64,000 nucleotides of DNA from Aquilaria yunnanensis. Lineage: Eukaryota > Streptophyta > Magnoliopsida > Malvales > Thymelaeaceae. The translations under genes were made by a program, and so were the position numbers. The notes below the pieces were generated by a model. The model worked only from the letters and a program-made list of their open reading frames with translations. It was not told where the DNA came from and ran no database searches. The number at the start of each line of letters is the position of its first letter. The first letter of the stretch is position 1. The DNA lies in contig CM077595.1 in NCBI GenBank assembly GCA_039654915.1, positions 84,609,501-84,673,500 of the forward strand, in the 5' to 3' direction. Below, piece after piece: positions 58,546 through 64,000 of this stretch.

Positions 58546-61500
58546 ATGGCAGAACAAGCCGAAGGACGTCTCATGGAGATGGAGTCCAAGATTGAAAGTA
58601 TGTCAGAACAGATGAAACAATTGATGGAATTAATCAAAGGGAAAGCAACTCAAGTCCCCATCAAAGAAGTACAAGATCCCACTTATCCCCCGGGATTCAC
58701 CCCGCAACGAGTCTCAGTCCAAGAAAACCTGTTTCAAGAATCAGGACCCTCTGCTAGTGTTCACCTGAAACAAGACACTGTACAGGAAGAGAAGAAGACA
58801 TTACCAAAAGATGAAGCAGAATCTCAAAAAATCGAGACAATAGAGAAAAGACTGAGAGCCATTGAAGGAGGTACTATATTCGGATCCCTTTCAGTGGATG
58901 ACCTCTGCTTAGTGCCAGACGTCGTAATCCCTTCAGATTTTAAGGTGCCAGATTTCGTAAAATACGATGGAACGAGTGATCCCATCACTCACATCACTTT
59001 GTTTCTCAGAAGACTACAACCACTTACCAAAGATGAGAAGGTGTGGATCGCACTTTTTCAGGAAAGTCTCACAAAATCAGCATTACAGTGGTATCTAAGC
59101 CAAGGTCCAAGAAACATAAAAACTTGGAATGACCTTACTCAGGCCTTCATCGGCAACTATAAACATGTTATGGACTTAGCTCCGGATCGCCAAACTCTCC
59201 AAAACATGGAGAAGAAAAAAACAGAAACTTTTAAGGAATACGCCCAACGATGGAGGGACTTAGCTGCACAAGTACAGCCACCCATGACAGAAAGAGAAAT
59301 GGTCACTTTGTTTGTCCAGACACTGAAATACCCATATTATGACAAACTTATTGGCAATGCGGCAACTAACTTCTCCGACGTAGTCATGTCTGGAGAAAGG
59401 ATCGAGCATGGTATCAGAACCGGGAAGATTACTGAGTCCTTTAGTGATCCTATGAAAAGAGGAGGACCATCCAGAAGAAAAGATGAAGAAATACAACAAA
59501 TCGGACGAGGAAGAGGGATTCCCCTCGTGGGTACCGTGGCTACCGGACCTCGCCTATCCTATTCTGCCAACAGGCCCAATTATTATCCTACCAATAGGCC
59601 CAATGATTATCCTCCAAATAGGCCCAGTGATTATCTTCCCAATAGACCCAACAATTATCCTCTCAACAGGCCTAATCAGTTACGGCCACCTGTTCCGACT
59701 CCTCCAATGCCTGCACCAAGACCAAGAGAAATTTTCGCACCGATTCCCATGACTTATACTGAGTTATATCCAAAACTCATCCAGAGCCAACTCATTCACC
59801 CAATTCCCACAAGGCCATTCGAACCCCCATATCCAACATGGTATGACCCTAAACTAAATTGCCCATATCATGATGGTGCCGTGGGCCACGGACTCGAAAA
59901 TTGCATAGCATTGAAGCGTATAGTCCAACAATTAATTGAGTCAAAGTGGTTGGACTTTTCCGATGAACCAAACGTCACTCATAATCCATTGCCTCCTCAT
60001 CAAGCCAAACCAGTCAATATGATGGAAGAATACTGGCCGATGAAGAAAACAGTCAATGATATCATAACCCCTCTTAAGCATGTATATTCATGCCTTGTGA
60101 AAGAAGGGATTATCATAGGAAAGTCTTCTGGAAATAAAGAAGTCGAGCATGAGGAATAGTGCAACTTTCATAACAGTAAGAGTCATTCTATCCAAGAATG
60201 CCCAGAATTCCGTAAAAGTCTACAAAGTCTCATGGACTCCTCCCAAATCATCGTTTTTATGTCAGATAAAGAGGATGACGTGAATGTGATAATTAAAGAA
60301 CAAGAAGTCAATATCATGCCAAGGCCACTAGTCATTCCAATCTCAAAATCTGCTCTCAAGCCTTTAAGAATTCAAGTTCCAAAGCCATTCCCGTACAAAT
60401 CAGACAAAACTGTTCCATGGAACTATGGCTATACTTTTAACATCACATCAACTCCGTTAGAAGTTGGGGGCATGACTAGAAGCGGTCGGTGTTATTCTCC
60501 CGAGCAAATGAACAAGCTCCAACAAGAGAAGAATGTTACGGATCCAGCAAATGGACCTATTAACACATCTAAAGAGCAAGAGATGCCTCGAGCAGTAACA
60601 GATGAACAAGCTACTGAGTTTCTCAAACTCATAAAGCAAAGTGAATACAGTATCGTGGAGCAGTTGAACCGTCTGCCAGCAAAGATCTCCATACTTTCAT
60701 TACTCTTAAGTTCTGATGCCCATCGAGAAGCTCTTCTCAAAGTCCTGAATAAGGCTTATGTTGAACAAGATATCTCCGTGAACAACTTTGACCACCTTGT
60801 CAACAACATCACGGCACAAAATCTCATCACATTCACTGACGATGAGATACCAGCAGAAGGAAGGGGTCACTCTAAGGCTCTACATATTTCGATTAAATAC
60901 AAAGATCGGATTATGGCTAGAGTTCTGATCGACAATGGATCAGCTCTAAATGTAATGCCATTAGAAACTTTACATAAGATCGGTTTAGACCCATCACACC
61001 TCAACAACAGTCATATTGTTGTTCGAGCATTTGACGGAACAAAGAGAGATGTGGTTGGAGAAATAGAGCTACCAATTGGGATTGGTCCCTGTCTTTTCCA
61101 TATCACATTCCAAGTCATGGACATTTCTCCATCTTATACTTGTCTGCTGGGAAGACCATGGATCCATATGGCTGGAGCAATTCCTTCCTCATTACATCAA
61201 AAAATGAAATTCATCATTGAAGGAAAGATAATCACAGTCTTTGCTGAAGAAGACATTCTGCTATCTAGACCTGCGGATGCTCAATATGTTGAGGTCAATG
61301 AAAATATACCTGATTGCTCCTTCAGGTCTTTTGAGATTGTCAATGCTGCTTATGTCAATGAATATGGAGAAGAACCCGTTCCTAACATCTCTAAAACAAG
61401 TCGCATGGTTGCCAAACTCATGATAAAAGGAGGATACTCACCGGGGTTAGGTTTGGGACAAGATTTACAAGGAATCCCAGAGCCATTGAAAATATCCGCA

Positions 61501-61853
61501 AATGAAGGGAAATACGGCCTAGGCTTCACACCGACAAGACATGATAAAATGAAGGCAATAGCTGAAAAGAGAGAAAAGAGGATTGCACGATTAACAGGGC
61601 ATCCTCTCCAGGAAAGAAATCTGGATATCCCTGAAATCACCGAAACGTTCGTGAGTGGTGGTCTCATTCCAAAAAATGACAATGAAGGCAAGCTGACTAT
61701 CAACATCAACAAGTCTTTTGAAAGTCTTTCTATTCAGGCAATCATCAGCGATTCACCTGAAGAGGAGGAGCTCGTTCAACCTTGTAGCCCACGGGATGTG
61801 CTGAACAATTGGGAGGCGATAGAACTGCCTGTTATAATCGAAAGCTTTCCAAA
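58546..61853 (+). CDS. Gag-Pro polyprotein frame with in-frame UAG
   Basis: Gag starts MAEQAEGRLMEMESKIESM with a coiled coil. A retrotransposon gag capsid domain follows at about 150-300 (WYLSQGPRNIKTWNDLTQAF, FKEYAQRWRDLA). Then come a fivefold Asn-Arg-Pro repeat and a C-x2-H-x5-H-x4-C knuckle at about 438-452. A TAG at 60157-60159 is followed in the same frame by a second C-x2-H-x4-H-x4-C knuckle and the protease region. The protease active site is LIDNGSALNVMP (about 60930-60965), with Asn at the second position as usual in this clade. A G-patch-like segment, GYSPGLGLGQDLQG, is at about 61435-61476. The frame reaches a TAA at 61855-61857, which lies inside the predicted intron. Confidence 0.88.
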
Positions 61854-62054
61854 GTAATCTAATAGTAAAAATCTCCTAAAGAAAGGTTCAATCAATAGGG
61901 TGTAGTCTTTGTTTAAGTGAACCTTTTAGTTATTGTTTTTTATTCCAATAAAGTTGTGATTTATGCACATTGTAAATAAAGTACCAGTTTGCATCCATCT
62001 CATTCGTGCCATTTTTTTTTTCTCTTCTCTTTCTTTTCTCTCTGGATAATGCAG
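61854..62054 (+). other. Predicted 201-nt intron between pro and pol
   Basis: The donor is AAA|GTAATC at 61854. The acceptor is a long T/C tract ending TAATGCAG at 62054. Exon 1 ends two bases into a codon and exon 2 supplies the third, so removal skips the TAA at 61855 and the TAA at 62047 and joins gag-pro to pol in frame. Ogre elements are known to splice an intron in this position. The donor-like AAAGTAAT also survives in the minus-strand element near 10430. Confidence 0.75.
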
Positions 62055-64000
62055 ACCCAAAACTCTCTTTGATGACAATGAAAGAATGAACTTTGATAAT
62101 CCTGTAAACACTACCGACTCGGACGACGAAGATCTTCAAGTATCTCCTGAGCTATTAAAAATGATTGAGCAAGATGAAAAAGAAAGAGCAACAAGTCAAG
62201 AACCAACTGAGGTATTCAACCTAGGAGACAGTCAGGATGTAAAAGAAGTCAAGATTGGCACTTTATTCCCTCCTGAAGAAAAAGAAGAATTAGTCCATTT
62301 ATTGAAAGAATATGTGGATGTATTCGCTTGGTCATACCAAGATATGCCCGGCTTAAGCTCAGACATTGTACTACACAAAATACCCTTGAAACCTGGGGCG
62401 AAGCCTGTCAGACAGAAGTTACGAAGATTAAAGCCGGAGTTAATCTTAAGAGTAAAAGACGAGATTCAAAAGCTGTGGGATGCAGGATTCCTGGGGGTTG
62501 CTGAATATACAGAATGGGTGGTTAACATTGTCCCAGTCGAAAAGAAAGAAAGTGGGAAACTAAGAGTTTGTCAGGACTACCGGCCTTTGAACGAAGCCAG
62601 TCCTAAAGATAACTTCCCACTTCCTCATATTGATACACTGGTGGATAATACCGCAGGAAACTCCAACTTTTCCTTCATGGATGGTTTTTCTGGATACAAT
62701 CAAATCAAACTTGATCCAGATGACATGATAAAAACTGCTTTTATTACCCTTTGGGGTACCTTCTACTATAAGGTGATGCCTTTCGGGTTAAAGAATGCTG
62801 GTGCTACATATCAAAGAGCCATGGTCACGTTGTTCCATGACATGATGCATAAAGAAATTGAAGTATATGTGGACGACATGATCGCCAAAACTTTCACTGC
62901 TGGGGGGCATCTAAAAGTGCTAAGAAAACTATTCGATAGACTTCGCAAATATCAATTGAAGTTGAATCCTGCCAAATGTACTTTTGGAGCCTCTTCAGGA
63001 AAGTTATTGGGTTTCATAGTCAGCAAGGACGGGATTCGAGTTGACCCGAGTAAAGTCAAAGCGATACAAGAAATGCAACCCCCGAAGACTCCAAAACAAG
63101 TAAGAAGTTTTCTGGGTAGAATCAACTTCATATCAAGGTTCATATCACAATTAACGTCCAAGTGTGAACCGCTTTTCAAATCACTAAAGAAGAACAATCC
63201 GATTGAGTGGAATAACGAATGCCAAGAAGCGTTCGAGAAAATCAAACGTTATCTATCAAATCCACCAGTCTTGATACCACCTCGATCCGGAGAACCATTG
63301 ATTCTATATTTATCCATACAGGATTCTTCATTAGGATCCGTATTGGGACAACGTGATGAGACAAGCAAGAAGGAGCATGCAATTTACTATTTGAGCAAAA
63401 AGCTTACCACATATGAAGCTAAATACTCAATAGTAGAAAAGTCCTGTTGTGCCCTTGCATGGGTAGCACATCGACTACGACACTACATGCTCAACAACAC
63501 AACATTACTGATCTCCAAGACTGACCCCATTAAGTACATTTTCGAGAAACCCGCTTTATCAGGCAGGATTGCAAAATGGCAAATGCTGTTATCTGAATAC
63601 GACATACAGTATGTCACCCAAAAGGCCGTAAAAGGAAGTGTGATCGCTGAATATCTGGCTGATAGAGCATTGGAGGATTACGAGCCCATGAAAATGGACT
63701 TTCCTGATGGAGATATAATGACTATAGAACAGGAAGTCGATGAAGAAAATGAAACATGGAAAATGGCATTCGATGGAGCATCTAATGCTTTGGGACAAGG
63801 GATCGGAGCTATACTCATCTCTCCAAGCGGAGAGCAGTTTCCCCTCACAGCAAAAATTACATTTCCTTGTACCAACAATATAGTAGAGTATGAAGCATGT
63901 GCTATGGGACTCCAAATGGCATTGGATTTGAAAGTGCGAGATCTCCGAGTCTATGGGGATTCCGCATTAGTCATATATCAAATCAATGGAGAATGGGAGA
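62055..64000 (+). CDS. Pol (RT, RNase H, archaeal-type RNase H), truncated by window
   Basis: The frame is open from 62050 to the window end. If unspliced, the first ATG is 62086. Reverse transcriptase shows VCQDYRPLNEASPKDNFPLP, FMDGFSGYNQI and the catalytic YVDDM (62866-62880). A retroviral-type RNase H follows at about 63270-63560 (SIQDSSLGSVLGQRDE, YEAKYSIVEKSCCALAWV). A second RNase H of archaeal type starts near 63745: FDGAS, VEYEACAMGL and VYGDSALV provide its Asp-Glu-Asp residues. Two RNase H domains are characteristic of the Tat clade. Integrase is expected beyond 64000. No stop or frameshift is seen in about 650 codons. Confidence 0.93.

Larger units (their letters stand above)
52210..64000 (+). 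mobile_element. Tat/Ogre-lineage Ty3-gypsy retrotransposon, 5' part
   Basis: Order: 5' LTR, PBS, leader, ORF1 (DUF7745-like), gag-pro, predicted intron, pol. The long LTR, extra ORF1, intron between pro and RT, and second archaeal-type RNase H are together diagnostic of the Tat clade, especially Ogre. The reading frames are nearly intact. Integrase and the 3' LTR lie beyond base 64000. Confidence 0.93.

Noticed and set aside
61926..62139. Minus-strand ORFs over the intron
   Set aside because: Complement of the pyrimidine tract and pol start; no motifs.

Overview
The window is nuclear DNA of a flowering plant, most likely a eudicot. Plant evidence includes a seven-exon PAT14-type S-acyltransferase gene, a two-exon DUF1442 gene, Tat/Ogre-type Ty3-gypsy elements, CACTA and Mutator-like DNA transposons, an L1-type LINE and a miniature Copia element. 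The species cannot be named from the sequence. Most of the window is transposable-element DNA. Only two ordinary host genes are well supported: DUF1442 at 25867-26684 (+) and the PAT14-like gene at 38402-43877 (-).

Left region (1-16534, minus strand): a young, pol-less Tat/Ogre-like LTR retrotransposon. Read on the minus strand its order is: 5' LTR (16534-12911), PBS, structured leader, broken gag, repeat-rich non-coding DNA, three tandem 182-codon ORFs (7271-5120), an intronless LOG cytokinin-activating-enzyme ORF (4611-3982), two minisatellite arrays, a polypurine tract and a 3' LTR cut by the window edge. The three 182-aa proteins carry a basic block plus a Cys4 finger resembling the cysteine-rich nucleic-acid-binding proteins of carlaviruses and related flexiviruses. 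LOG and two of the three ORFs have a TATA box in a shared promoter module. The element therefore looks like a recently moved retrotransposon carrying a four-gene cargo. It is inserted in a CACTA transposon whose remaining part is 16535-19858.

Middle region (19859-52209): AT-rich intergenic DNA with several MULE-type MITEs that have readable 9-11 bp target duplications, a complete non-autonomous CACTA (27981-31440, TSD TGA), a decayed LINE (about 33180-37800) split by a solo LTR with TA...TA ends, the two host genes, and a 1.67-kb TRIM-like Copia element (49766-51434).

Right region (52210-64000, plus strand): the 5' part of a Tat/Ogre element related to the left one. It has a 3.8-kb LTR, PBS, a leader nearly identical to that of the left element, ORF1 (DUF7745-like), gag-pro, a predicted 201-nt intron that would join gag-pro to pol in frame, and pol with RT, RNase H and a second archaeal-type RNase H. 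ORF1 and gag-pro each contain one in-frame UAG. A relative of this element is a plausible source of enzymes for the pol-less left element.

The most interesting signals are (i) the LOG plus virus-like-protein cargo with repeated promoter modules, (ii) a roughly 40-nt double-stem hairpin repeated ten times in the two LTRs with compensatory base changes, (iii) a 103-bp block identical in two otherwise diverged LTRs, and (iv) a conserved leader with a short ORF and a hairpin kept by a wobble change. All homology calls are by eye from the sequence; no database search was run.
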